A stretch of DNA of 64,000 bases, taken from DASZTV01 sp035550655 (GTDB taxonomy: Bacteria > Actinomycetota > Actinomycetes > JAFAQI01). This document shows, one piece after another, positions 1 through 8,080 of the stretch (position 1 is its first letter; every line of letters begins with the position of its first letter). The DNA is taken from contig DASZOU010000025.1 in NCBI GenBank assembly GCA_035550655.1, forward strand, positions 1 to 64,000, given 5' to 3'. The position numbers and the translations under genes were made by a program. The notes beneath the pieces were generated by a model, which saw only the letters and a program-made list of their open reading frames with translations, searched no databases and was not told the origin of the DNA.

Positions 1-69
1 CGCCTTTCCCGGATCGATCGCGACAACAAGCCTCGACGCCGCCAACGACGGCTGCAGCAACTCCGACAC
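1..69 (-). CDS. Partial IS110-like transposase (N-terminus only)
   Basis: Read on the minus strand from a GTG at 69, 23 codons run open to the window edge. They end in VVAIDPGKA, which resembles the first beta-strand and first catalytic Asp of IS110-family (DEDD) transposases. An in-frame TTG lies five codons upstream and a stop a few codons beyond that, so the reading frame begins here and the rest of the gene is outside the window. No inverted repeats are visible in these few bases. The identification rests on one short motif; other RNase H-like proteins begin in the same way. Confidence 0.35.
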   Translation of the reverse strand, partial: MSELLQPSLAASRLVVAIDPGKA

Positions 70-131
70 CCTGAACCCCTTCAATCGGCAACGTGATCAC
101 TCACGCTGCCCGAATCAGGAGTCAGGACCTA

Positions 132-995
132 TCAGCTGACCCGCTGCGCGGCGTCAGCGGCCGCCCTGGGTCGCGGCAGCTTCACCTGCGGCGCCGGTAG
201 CGGCGGGAAGGCCGCGAGCTGGCGGTCGGCGGCCAGCAGGTTGTCGATGCCGCACGGCGGCTGTGGCCGGGCGAACAGGTAGCCCTGGCCGAGGTCGCAG
301 CCGATCTCGGCCAGGACGCGCTGCTGCACGGCGTCTTCGACGCCCTCGGCGATGACCTGTCGGTGCATGGCATGCGCCATCTCGATCATCGAGGCGACGA
401 TCGAGGCGTCGGTGCCTTCCTTCGCGACCCCGGCAACGAAGGACCGGTCGATCTTGATCACGTCGACCGGCAGCTGCTTGAGGTGGGCGATCGAGGAGTA
501 GCCGGTGCCGAAGTCGTCGATCGCGACGCGGATGCCGTCCGCCTGCAGCGCACGCAGGGTCGACGCGGCGCGCGCGGTGTCGGTCATGGGGACCGTCTCG
601 GTGATCTCGATGCCGAGCTGTCCCGCGGCGACGTCGGTGGTCTCGAGCGCGCTCATGATCCGGCCGTGCAGGCGGGGATCGGCGAGCTCGCAGGCGGAGA
701 GGTTCACCCAGATCGGCAGTGGCCCGCCGTCCCACCGCGACCGCGACCACTCGGCGGCCTGGGCGACGGCGGTGCGAACCACCACGAGGCTGATGTCGCT
801 GATGTAGCCGGCGCGCTCGGCGAGCGGGATGAACTCGGTCGGGGGCACCGGACCGTGCACCGGATGGGTCCAGCGGGCGAGGGCTTCGACGGCGGTGATG
901 TGTCCGGTGCGGAGATCGACCTCAGGCTGGTAGGCGAGGGCGAGCTCGCCTCCTGCGATCGCCTGCTGCAGGTCGAACACCGTGATCGGTGCCAC
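132..995 (-). CDS. EAL-domain cyclic-di-GMP phosphodiesterase
   Basis: A stand-alone EAL domain of 287 aa, predicted to hydrolyse cyclic di-GMP to pGpG in the cytoplasm. The metal- and substrate-binding residues are all in place: E37 in VEALARW, N98 in WVNLS, E130 in EITET, D160 and D161 in DDFGTGYSS, K181 in VIKIDRSF, E217 in AEGVED and Q237 in GQGYLF. From N98 onward the spacings match those of characterised active EAL enzymes, so activity is expected. There is no GGDEF, PAS or membrane segment. The GTG start at 995 has GAGGT about 6 nt upstream. Cyclic di-GMP often controls exopolysaccharide output, so a regulatory link to the neighbouring glycan locus is possible, but nothing in the sequence proves it. 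Confidence 0.93.
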   Translation of the reverse strand: MAPITVFDLQQAIAGGELALAYQPEVDLRTGHITAVEALARWTHPVHGPVPPTEFIPLAERAGYISDISLVVVRTAVAQAAEWSRSRWDGGPLPIWVNLSACELADPRLHGRIMSALETTDVAAGQLGIEITETVPMTDTARAASTLRALQADGIRVAIDDFGTGYSSIAHLKQLPVDVIKIDRSFVAGVAKEGTDASIVASMIEMAHAMHRQVIAEGVEDAVQQRVLAEIGCDLGQGYLFARPQPPCGIDNLLAADRQLAAFPPLPAPQVKLPRPRAAADAAQRVS

Positions 996-1244
996 CGTTT
1001 ACCTCGCCCGGGTCAGGGCGCCGCCCGTCCGTGGACCGCACCTCTACTACTCCGTACGGCCGCAGTCGGCCGAATAGCAGGCCAGCGAGCCGAAATAGGC
1101 CCGAGATGGCCCGTCCGGGCTATGTCGCGCCGCAGCGACGCGGTGAGCCGCCTTCCGCGCCCGATTAAGCCTTTTGGTGGAATCTGCCGACAATGAGGTA
1201 ACACATGTGACGGGTGGTACGGCGGTCCAGGAGGGGTGTCGACG

Positions 1245-2609
1245 GTGAAACGGTTGGAGGTGGCGCTTTCGCGCGCCGTCGTGACCGTGCTCGCGGCCCT
1301 CCTGGCCGTGCTCGGGAGCGCCCTGCCGGCCCACGCCGCCGGCTCCGGCGGTGGGACCACCCCGACCAGCTCAAGCACCGGCACGGGCACGAGCGCCGGC
1401 ACCCCTTCCCCGGCGCCCTCCGACCCACCCACGCAAGGGACCGCGCCGGCCCCGCCGGTGACGACCTGCGCGACGCTTGGCATCAACACGACCGGCCCGG
1501 CGGTCAAGACGATCCAGACCCTGGTGGGCACGCCCGCCGACGGCGACTTCGGCCCGCAGACTGCGACCGCGTTGAAGGAGTGGCAGACCCAGCAGGGCAT
1601 CCCGGCGACCGGGGTGGTCGATGAGGCGACCTGGGCGGTGATGCCCGCAGCCACCGCCGCGGCAGCGTGCGCGCAGCCGATCAGCGGCACCGGCTTCACG
1701 GTGAGCTGCGCGGTGCTGTCGCAGGGTGACACCGGGCCCGCGGTCGCGGTGCTCGAGGCGGCGCTCGGCCAACCGGTCGACGGCCAGTTCGCCGCGGCGA
1801 CCGGCCAGGCGCTGTCCACCGCGCAGCAGGCGGCGGGGCTGCCCGCTACCGCGACGACGAGCCGCAAGACGTGGAAGGCGCTGAAGCTGACCGGTACTCC
1901 GGTCTGCACGCCGGGCAGCACGACCCCGGCGCTGCCGAAGGACTACAAGGCGCAGCAGAAGGTGCGCAAGCAGGTCGCGCAGCTCGCGGCGAACCTGCTG
2001 CAGCAGCCCGGGACGACGACGAACAAGATCGCCCGGGCGGCGATCGCGTTCGAGAAGAAGCAGATCGGCAAGCCGTACGTCTACGGCGCCACCGGGCCGA
2101 AGTCCTACGACTGCTCCGGGCTGCAGATGACGTCGTACCTGCATGCCGGGCTGACCCTGCCGCGGGTGGCGGCCGACCAGTACGCCGGGTCCGGGCCGAC
2201 GTTGCCGCTGGACCAGGCGCAGGCCGGCGACCTGTTGTTCTTCGCCAGCGACGTTCTGAAGCCGGCGACGATCTACCACGTCGCGATGTACGTCGGCGGG
2301 GGCAAGGTGCTTGATGCGCCGCACACTGGCGCGAACGTCGGGATCCAGCAGCTCTGGACAACCGACCTGCTGCCACTCGTGGTCCGGCCGGTGGCGGGCC
2401 TGACGCTGCCGCTGCGGCCGGGTGCCACCGGCTGGTCGGTCACCCAGCTGCAGCAGGCGCTGAACCGGCACGGCGCCAGCCTGACGGTGGACGGCGGCTA
2501 CGGTCCGGACACGCAGGCGGCGGTGCAGGCCTGGCAGCAGGCGCACCAGCTCGCCGCCGACGGCGTCGCACGGCTGAAGACCTGGCTCTCCCTCAGCCGG
2601 AGTACGTGA
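1245..2609 (+). CDS. Secreted NlpC/P60 endopeptidase with three peptidoglycan-binding domains
   Basis: A predicted cell-wall peptidase that cuts peptide stems of peptidoglycan outside the membrane. A signal peptide with a run of Val, Leu and Ala ends at AHA near residue 31. A Thr/Ser/Pro-rich linker follows. Two peptidoglycan-binding-1 domains lie near residues 80-135 and 160-215, the NlpC/P60 domain near 265-370, and a third binding domain near 390-450. The catalytic Cys is C290 in YDCSGL, the His is H345 in YHVAMYVG and the third polar residue is H360 in DAPHTG. A GTG at 1236 is in frame, but AGGAGGGG at 1229-1236 abuts it. The GTG at 1245 has correct spacing, so I chose it (454 aa). The 3' end overlaps the convergent IPT gene by 17 bp. 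Confidence 0.9.
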   Translation: MKRLEVALSRAVVTVLAALLAVLGSALPAHAAGSGGGTTPTSSSTGTGTSAGTPSPAPSDPPTQGTAPAPPVTTCATLGINTTGPAVKTIQTLVGTPADGDFGPQTATALKEWQTQQGIPATGVVDEATWAVMPAATAAAACAQPISGTGFTVSCAVLSQGDTGPAVAVLEAALGQPVDGQFAAATGQALSTAQQAAGLPATATTSRKTWKALKLTGTPVCTPGSTTPALPKDYKAQQKVRKQVAQLAANLLQQPGTTTNKIARAAIAFEKKQIGKPYVYGATGPKSYDCSGLQMTSYLHAGLTLPRVAADQYAGSGPTLPLDQAQAGDLLFFASDVLKPATIYHVAMYVGGGKVLDAPHTGANVGIQQLWTTDLLPLVVRPVAGLTLPLRPGATGWSVTQLQQALNRHGASLTVDGGYGPDTQAAVQAWQQAHQLAADGVARLKTWLSLSRST

Positions 2610-5121
2610 ACTTGTCGGCGGCTACCGTCGCGCTCTTGCCGTAGGCCGTCGTCACGAAAACATTGACCACCGCTGCGCCGTGAGCCGGTGATACCGCGGT
2701 GATCTGCGTGTCGGAGTCGACGGTGAACGATGTCGCGGCGGTGGTGCCGAAGCTGACGGCTGTGGCGCCGGTGAACCCGGTGCCCGTGATCACGACCGTT
2801 GTCCCGCCGGCTGTCGGCCCGGAGGTCGGCGAGATCGCCGTGACTGCGGGTGGCTTGACGAACGTGAACTGGTCGGCCGTGGTGGTGGCGCTCTTGCCGT
2901 AGCCGGTCGTCACCGAAACGTTGGCGATCGCGGCCGAGTGGGCGGGTGCGACCGCTGTGATCTGCGTGTCGGAGTCGACGGTGAACGATGTCGCGGCGGT
3001 GGTGCCGAAGCTGACGGCTGTGGCGCCGGTGAACCCGGCGCCCGTGATCACGACCGTTGTCCCGCCGGCTGTCGGCCCGGAGGTCGGCGAGATCGCCGTG
3101 ACTGCGGGTGGCATGACGAAGGTGAACCCAGCGCCGACCACGAATCCGCTCGTGCCCGATGGCGTGGTGACGAATACCAAGAAGGTGCCAGCAGAGTGGG
3201 CGGGCGAGACCGCTGTGATCTGGGTGTCGGAGTTGACGGTGAACGACGCCGCGTTGGTAGTGGTGCCGAAGGTCACGGCGGTGGCCCCAGTGAAACCGGA
3301 GCCGGTGATCACGACCGTGGTCCCGCCCTTGGTCGATCCGGATGTCGGCGAGAGCGAGCTGACGACGGGTGCCGCGAGGTAGCGGAAGACGTCCGCGGAG
3401 TTCTTGGGAGTGGTTCCTCCGGGTGTGGTAACCGATACGTCGACGTCCGCAGCCGATGATGAGGCAGGCGAGGTTGCGGTGATCGTGGTGTCGGAGACGA
3501 CGCTGAAGTTCGTAGCTTCCACGGAGCCGAACATCACCGAGCTCGCGGAGGTGAATCCGGTGCCGGTGATCGTCACCGACGTGCCGCCGCCAGTCGGGCC
3601 GGAAACAGGGGACAGGGACGTGACGGCCGGGACGGGGGCGTAGTGGTAGATGTCCCCGCTGGTCGGCGGACTGGTCCCGGCCGGAGAGGTCACCGAGACA
3701 GCGACCTGCCCCGGGGTGGCGCGCGCCGGCGCAACCGCCGTGATCTTGCCATCCGAGACCACGCTGAAGTTCGTTGCGGCCGCGCCGCCGAAGCTCACGC
3801 TCTTCGCTCCGGTGAACCCTGCCCCAGTGATCGTCACAGTGGTGCGGCCGGTCGTCGGGCCGGCCGCGGGGGACAGGCCGGTGATGACGGGCGGTGAGTT
3901 CTTGATGAGCGTCGACGTCGCTCTCGAGGCTAGGTACTGGCCGCTGCCAGCGAAGGTTGCCGTGTAGCCACTTTGCTGAATCACGCTGAGGATTCCGGTG
4001 GCGGACAGCGGAACCAGCAAGTCGCACTTCGCCAGACCTGCTGCCGTGGTCGTCGCGGTGCATATTGTGTCGCCCTTCGCAACGAAGGACACCTTTTGCC
4101 CAGCGACCGGTGAGCCGGCCGCGGTCAGTGTTGCTTGCAAGGTCAGCAGGTAGGCCTTGATCGGCGTGAGCGTCAGGAGAGCGGCGGTGGTTGACATCGC
4201 GGTGGGCACCGCCTGGGCGGCGAAGATGCACGGCGAGATCTTTTCGACCCGGTCGGTCTGCGTGACGTACAGGCAGCCATCGGGTCCGACGGTGGCGAAG
4301 TCGCCGCGACTCCCGCCACTCGCAACCACGGTGACGGCGTAGTCGTTGTTCGGGTCGACGCGGAGAATGGTGCCGTCGTTGTCGTTGACGAAGATGTTAT
4401 TGGCTAACCCGTTGCCGAGGTCGCTGCGGGTGACGGCGATCCCATCCGGACCGTGCGCTCCGATGGGCACGCTGCGCATGACTGTCCCCTTGCGGTCGAA
4501 CTCGACGATGCTGCTGGCTGATGGTTCCGCCGCCCACAGGTCTTGTCCGTCCGGGGTGAAGTACAGCCCGTCGTAGTCCCCGCCGTCGGTCGTGATACGA
4601 GCTGAGGTCGCCGAGGCGCCCGGGTTGTGTATGACGTAGATGCCGTCGCAGGAAGACACGTACACGTCAGTCGACAGCGGGTCGGGGGCTACGCCGTATA
4701 GGCCGCAACCTGTGTTCACGGTCGACGTGCTGACGGGCTGCAGCGTCGTGGGATCGAACTGCGCGAGGCTTCCGCCGTTTGCTGCGTAGTACGTCGAGCC
4801 CCTGCGGCCCAGGCCGAAGAAGCCGTTCTGCACGCTCGGCGCGGACGAGATGTCGCCGCCGCCGGGGCCCAGGTCATAGGTCTTGCCGTCACAGAAGGGC
4901 GAGGAGGCCAGGAACCGTGTCCCGTCGAACAGCACGCCCATTGGTCCGAGGCTGCAGCTGCTCGGCCACCCCGTGATGAAGTCGCTGGCACCGGTGAGGG
5001 GGTTGGCGAATGTCGTGAAGGTGGAGCCCGTCGCGGCGCTGGCGGGTGTCGCCGTCGCGATAACCCCGGCGACGGTGGCGCCGGCTGCAAGCAGGCGCGC
5101 GAAATGACCCCGACGAATCAC
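2593..5121 (-). CDS. Secreted beta-propeller protein with five IPT/TIG repeats
   Basis: An 842 aa exported protein. Residues 1-29 form a signal peptide ending in PASA. Residues about 30-310 look like an NHL or SMP-30-type propeller, with strands such as GPDGIAVTRSDLG and NNIFVNDNDGTILRVDP. An Ig-like segment with two Cys follows (about 315-400). Five IPT/TIG domains of about 86 aa then start near residues 408, 494, 582, 668 and 754, each beginning like PAVTAISPTSGPTAGGT. The last two are almost identical in DNA. No sortase motif or membrane anchor is visible, so it is probably released or wall-associated through its Ig repeats. The GTG start at 5121 has GGGGGA 4-6 nt upstream. The ligand is unknown; the domains suggest adhesion or carbohydrate binding. 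Confidence 0.8.
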   Translation of the reverse strand: MIRRGHFARLLAAGATVAGVIATATPASAATGSTFTTFANPLTGASDFITGWPSSCSLGPMGVLFDGTRFLASSPFCDGKTYDLGPGGGDISSAPSVQNGFFGLGRRGSTYYAANGGSLAQFDPTTLQPVSTSTVNTGCGLYGVAPDPLSTDVYVSSCDGIYVIHNPGASATSARITTDGGDYDGLYFTPDGQDLWAAEPSASSIVEFDRKGTVMRSVPIGAHGPDGIAVTRSDLGNGLANNIFVNDNDGTILRVDPNNDYAVTVVASGGSRGDFATVGPDGCLYVTQTDRVEKISPCIFAAQAVPTAMSTTAALLTLTPIKAYLLTLQATLTAAGSPVAGQKVSFVAKGDTICTATTTAAGLAKCDLLVPLSATGILSVIQQSGYTATFAGSGQYLASRATSTLIKNSPPVITGLSPAAGPTTGRTTVTITGAGFTGAKSVSFGGAAATNFSVVSDGKITAVAPARATPGQVAVSVTSPAGTSPPTSGDIYHYAPVPAVTSLSPVSGPTGGGTSVTITGTGFTSASSVMFGSVEATNFSVVSDTTITATSPASSSAADVDVSVTTPGGTTPKNSADVFRYLAAPVVSSLSPTSGSTKGGTTVVITGSGFTGATAVTFGTTTNAASFTVNSDTQITAVSPAHSAGTFLVFVTTPSGTSGFVVGAGFTFVMPPAVTAISPTSGPTAGGTTVVITGAGFTGATAVSFGTTAATSFTVDSDTQITAVAPAHSAAIANVSVTTGYGKSATTTADQFTFVKPPAVTAISPTSGPTAGGTTVVITGTGFTGATAVSFGTTAATSFTVDSDTQITAVSPAHGAAVVNVFVTTAYGKSATVAADKFTYSG
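2699..3120. repeat. Near-identical direct repeat within the IPT domains
   Basis: Bases 2699-2862 and 2957-3120 match over 164 bp with only two mismatches by eye, at an offset of 258 bp. The offset is exactly 86 codons, one IPT unit. The other three IPT units in the same gene are much more diverged. This indicates a recent in-frame duplication or gene conversion, and copy number could vary between strains. Confidence 0.95.
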
Positions 5122-5316
5122 TGGTCCCCCAACATTTCCGAGCTCAACTGAATCAAGCGGCGAGTGCCGTCGTCCCCTCGCGGGAGCATATGCACGGGCG
5201 CCTCGGCGACAAGGCAGGTTCGCTGCGCCGATCGGCCGTGTCGGGCTCGTACGGTTGCCATCTGATAGAGCGCGCGGCGCGCGAAGACCGCGCTGTGGCT
5301 GGCCGAGCCTGGAACC

Positions 5317-5841
5317 TCAGGAGCGACTTCCGCCCCCGCATCGTTCGGTGGGTCGAGCGGTGAGGTGAGCGCCCGGCGTAGGAACGGGATCCTTCCTGTC
5401 CGTGATGTGCAGCAGTGTGTTGAGCAGCCTGCGCAGGGGTCGTTGCTTCGGCTGCACTCCGTACGGGACGAAGATCCTGTGGTCGTGGACCTTGAGGATC
5501 TGCGGTCCGGTGCCGCAGGCGATCGGCTGCTTCGACGGCGGGTACCGACTCGGCAGGGTCGCGACGTGCGCCGCGCGGATCTCGGCGTGCAGGCGCTGCA
5601 TCATCTTCATCGACAGGCTGAAGTGGTACGTCGCGGGCTTCTCAGTGTCGACGATCCGGCCGACCCCGGTGCGAAGGACGGTCAACCTGATGGTGTCGTG
5701 ACGCTGGTTTCCGAGCTGGTAGCTCAACAGCCGGTTGGCGGGAACGGCTGAGCCGTCGGCCGACGCCGAAGTCGCGAGGCCGCTCCACAGCGGAAGGGCA
5801 AGCGCAGCGATGAGGATCCCCCGACGGTACGGATGGGCCAT
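5317..5841 (-). CDS. Secreted protein of unknown function
   Basis: A 174 aa protein that I do not assign to a family. Residues 1-29 are a clear signal peptide (basic start, LIAALALPLW core, TSASA cleavage site). The mature part has a beta-rich segment (HDTIRLTVLRTGVGRI), an amphipathic helix (MKMMQRLHAEIRAAHV) and a basic tail. It contains two Cys, one in PIACGTG and one near the C-terminus, that could pair. The ATG start is preceded by GAGGAG and GGAAG at suitable spacing. It lies 195 bp downstream of the IPT gene on the same strand with no other gene between. Export and gene reality are well supported; function is not. Confidence 0.6.
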   Translation of the reverse strand: MAHPYRRGILIAALALPLWSGLATSASADGSAVPANRLLSYQLGNQRHDTIRLTVLRTGVGRIVDTEKPATYHFSLSMKMMQRLHAEIRAAHVATLPSRYPPSKQPIACGTGPQILKVHDHRIFVPYGVQPKQRPLRRLLNTLLHITDRKDPVPTPGAHLTARPTERCGGGSRS

Positions 5842-6301
5842 TGCTTCCGCTCCTCATCAGATTGCGGAGTCCGCTCCGAGCGGCGCCACGGTACGCCGAA
5901 CCATAGCGTCGAATACCGCCCAGGTGGGATGCGTCCCCGTGGGCAGAACCGTCCATATTCGATCGGACGTAGAACGCCCCCGGGCGTTTCCGCGTCGCGA
6001 GCGACGTGGGCCGGTTGGACTGGACCGGCGGCCCGGGGGCGCGATGACTGCCAGGTATTCGCCGTACGCCGTCTCCCTCAAGGATCGGGCGGCATATGGC
6101 TCTCACCGAGTCGAGACGGCGACTAGCGGACAGCCACCTCACGAGTCCGACGTGTACTCAAGTGTCTGGACCACCTCCTCTCCCGTGTCCGACCACGGTA
6201 GCGCGCTGTCATGCCGGCCCGCGGCGCAATTTTCACGCTGTCGTGTCGAGTACGGCGTGGAGAGGTGAGATCGAGATCAACTCCGTGATTTCCTGCCGGA
6301 G
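5842..6301. other. 460 bp intergenic region between divergent secreted-protein genes
   Basis: No convincing gene is seen on either strand; the open frames here lack ribosome binding sites and sensible composition. Two short GC-rich hairpins are visible near 5972-5986 and 6011-6030. The region must hold divergent promoters for the genes starting at 5841 and 6302. I looked for cyclic-di-GMP and ydaO-type riboswitch cores and saw none. Confidence 0.5.
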
Positions 6302-7225
6302 ATGAGTAGGGCGCGGTTGTTTTCGGCGAATCTCGGGCTTGTCGCTCTGGTGCTGCTCGACGTGCCGCTCGTTGTCGCCGCGATCCATCACGGCCGTGGG
6401 CACGGCGGCGAGCTGCCGAGCGCTTCGGCGGCGGCCCAAGCGCCGGTGCAGCCATCAATCGCGCCCCCGACGCCCGAGACCGCGGCGGTCACGGCGCGGA
6501 GACCGCGGCAACCGGTCATGCTCAGCTTCAGTGGTCCGCTCTCGGGCTGGCGGGTGCATCCCGGCTGTGGTCGGGCGCCCCATCTCACCGCGACGACTGA
6601 CGGCGGGAAGCACTGGCGGGCGCTGCAGACCCCCGCCGCCCATGTGCTTCGGATCGTGCAGACCGGCGCGACCACCGGATGGATGGTGGGGGCAGACGCC
6701 CAGTGCGTTCCCGCGTTCCTCTCGACGTCGGACGGGGGCGCCACGTGGACGGCCGGCACCGGGTTGGGCGAGGCATGGGTGGTGATCGACCAGCGACTTC
6801 GACTGCCGAACGGTACGACGACGGCACCTTGCGGCCCGAACGAGCAGCTCGGCGCAGTCGCGCCCGCGAGCGTGACGCTCGCGTTGGTGGCGTGCTCGTC
6901 GAGCCTTCTGGTCACGACGGACGGCGGCGCGAGCTGGAACCCAGTCGGGCGTTTCCCGCAGGGCGGCCAGGCTGTGGCGATCGGAATGGTGCCGGGAAGC
7001 GCCGGGAAGGGTGTCGCCCTCCTCACCGGCAGTAAGGGATGCCCCGCCGGCCTCGCGGTCGCGGCGACCGATGACGGTGGCGACCGATGGCACTCAGGCG
7101 GATGCCTGGACGCGTTGCGGCCGCCGGCGGCGGTATCGCTGGCGGTTGACGGCAGCGGCTACCTCTTGGCGGCGGGCGGTGCGGCGCGTACCATGGACGC
7201 CGGCAGGACATGGACGTCGTCCTAG
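6302..7225 (+). CDS. Exported Asp-box (BNR-like) beta-propeller protein
   Basis: A 307 aa protein. Residues about 8-28 form a hydrophobic signal or anchor segment, followed by a Pro/Ala-rich linker to about residue 70. The rest carries repeated Asp-box turns: TTDGGKHW, TSDGGATW, TTDGGASW, TDDGGDRW and MDAGRTW. Asp boxes sit between propeller blades in sialidases and in photosystem-stability-type proteins. There is no sialidase catalytic Arg triad or FRIP motif, so an enzyme role is not supported and a binding propeller is more likely. The ATG at 6302 follows GGAG with no gap; a TTG at 6317 is a possible alternative start that keeps most of the hydrophobic segment. Confidence 0.7.
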   Translation: MSRARLFSANLGLVALVLLDVPLVVAAIHHGRGHGGELPSASAAAQAPVQPSIAPPTPETAAVTARRPRQPVMLSFSGPLSGWRVHPGCGRAPHLTATTDGGKHWRALQTPAAHVLRIVQTGATTGWMVGADAQCVPAFLSTSDGGATWTAGTGLGEAWVVIDQRLRLPNGTTTAPCGPNEQLGAVAPASVTLALVACSSSLLVTTDGGASWNPVGRFPQGGQAVAIGMVPGSAGKGVALLTGSKGCPAGLAVAATDDGGDRWHSGGCLDALRPPAAVSLAVDGSGYLLAAGGAARTMDAGRTWTSS

Positions 7226-7291
7226 GCCGTAACCGGGCCGTAACCGCGGCGGCCCTTCACCGTTATTCCCGCGTGGCAGGTTGTACCTGCG

Positions 7292-7333
7292 TTGCACATA
7301 TCGGCCTGGGCGAATAGGATGATTTCGCCCAGG
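7292..7333 (+). promoter_or_regulatory. Sigma-70-like promoter with a palindrome over its -10 region
   Basis: TTGCAC at 7292-7297 and TAGGAT at 7315-7320 are separated by 17 nt, a good -35/-10 pair for the gene starting at 7361. A perfect inverted repeat with 10 bp arms (7305-7314 and 7324-7333, spacer 9 nt) surrounds the -10 and reaches the expected start of transcription. A second small palindrome (7276-7281 and 7285-7290) lies just before the -35. The arrangement fits a repressor operator; a hairpin role is less likely because half the repeat would be upstream of the transcript start. Confidence 0.6.
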
Positions 7334-7360
7334 GGGATCATCGACGGATGGGGAAATCAA

Positions 7361-7993
7361 ATGGCGGCATCACGCCAGCACGGCAACTCGGGGGACCTCA
7401 CGCGTAAGCTGCGTCCGAAGTATTGGACCGTGGCCGTTGCCGCGCTGCTTCCCGCGGGTGTCGCCGCCTACGCGGCGACAACAGCGACGGCGTCTCCGTC
7501 GCACGTCGTCGCACGGCCGGCTGTAGCGGCTGCAGCGTTCGCGCCGCACGCGTATCCGCCGCCGCCGCCGCCGACGAGCGCCCCGCCGACCACGGCCCCG
7601 CCGACCACGGCCCCGCCGACGACCGCCCCGCCGACCACGGCCCCGCCGACCACGGCCCCGCCGACCACGGCCCCGCCGACGACCAAGCCCGGCCACCCGA
7701 CAGTCGTCGTCGGTGTCGGGACGGGTGACGGGTCTACCCATCAGGGCGGCAAGATCAAGGTCCACGTGGGCAAGCACGCGTTCACCCCCGGCTCGGTCGT
7801 GACGGTCGTGCTGCACGGCCCGCACGGGTTCACGATCACTGTCACTCGGATCGCCGGCCTGCATGGTGGTCTGCACACGCACGTCCACATTCCTGCGGAC
7901 GCGCCGAAGGGTCACTACACGTTGCACGTCAAGGGTCATCACAGCGGCCACAAGGTCAAGGGCACCAGCGGTTTGCACGTGTCCAAGGGCTAG
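7361..7993 (+). CDS. Exported protein with PPTT-repeat linker
   Basis: A 210 aa protein. Residues about 20-43 are hydrophobic (WTVAVAALLPAGVAAY) and act as a signal or membrane anchor. Seven PPTT(A) units then make a rigid Pro/Thr linker at residues 75-108, of the kind used to span actinobacterial walls. The C-terminal 100 residues are rich in His, Gly and Val with motifs such as HVGKHAFTPGSVVTVVLHG, suggesting a small beta-sandwich at the surface. I do not recognise the family. The ATG at 7361 has GGGGA at good spacing; earlier in-frame starts fall inside the promoter. It is followed by a strong hairpin, so it is probably a single-gene unit. Confidence 0.65.
   Translation: MAASRQHGNSGDLTRKLRPKYWTVAVAALLPAGVAAYAATTATASPSHVVARPAVAAAAFAPHAYPPPPPPTSAPPTTAPPTTAPPTTAPPTTAPPTTAPPTTAPPTTKPGHPTVVVGVGTGDGSTHQGGKIKVHVGKHAFTPGSVVTVVLHGPHGFTITVTRIAGLHGGLHTHVHIPADAPKGHYTLHVKGHHSGHKVKGTSGLHVSKG
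7583..7684. repeat. 15 bp tandem repeat encoding PPTTA
   Basis: Seven copies of a 15 bp unit (CCGCCGACCACGGCC with one silent variant) run in tandem and in frame. They encode the Pro/Thr linker of the surrounding gene. Such arrays change length easily by slippage, so linker length may differ between isolates. Confidence 0.95.
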
Positions 7994-8021
7994 GACGACC
8001 CAGCATCAGCCTCTCGTAGTG

Positions 8022-8059
8022 TGTGGGGGCCGGCACCGAATCAGGCGCCGGCCCCCACA
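8022..8059 (+). terminator. GC-rich hairpin, probable terminator
   Basis: TGTGGGGGCCGGC at 8022-8034 pairs perfectly with 8047-8059 across a 12 nt loop. It lies 29 bp after the stop of the PPTT-linker gene and ends 21 bp before the DUF4012 start. There is no strong U-tract, as is common for actinobacterial terminators. Confidence 0.75.
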
Positions 8060-8080
8060 ACTGTCTCAAGGTGACGATCG

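Noticed and set aside
363..1196. Long plus-strand open frame opposite the EAL gene
   Set aside because: It is the complement of a well-supported EAL domain. Its product is Arg/Gly-rich without any motif, as expected for antisense frames in high-GC DNA.
996..1235. Possible riboswitch before the NlpC/P60 gene
   Set aside because: Cyclic-di-AMP riboswitches often precede such genes in actinobacteria, but I could not find the conserved core or stems here.
7583..7684. Regular short repeats that might suggest a CRISPR array
   Set aside because: Units are 15 bp, contiguous, without spacers and in frame with a coding sequence.
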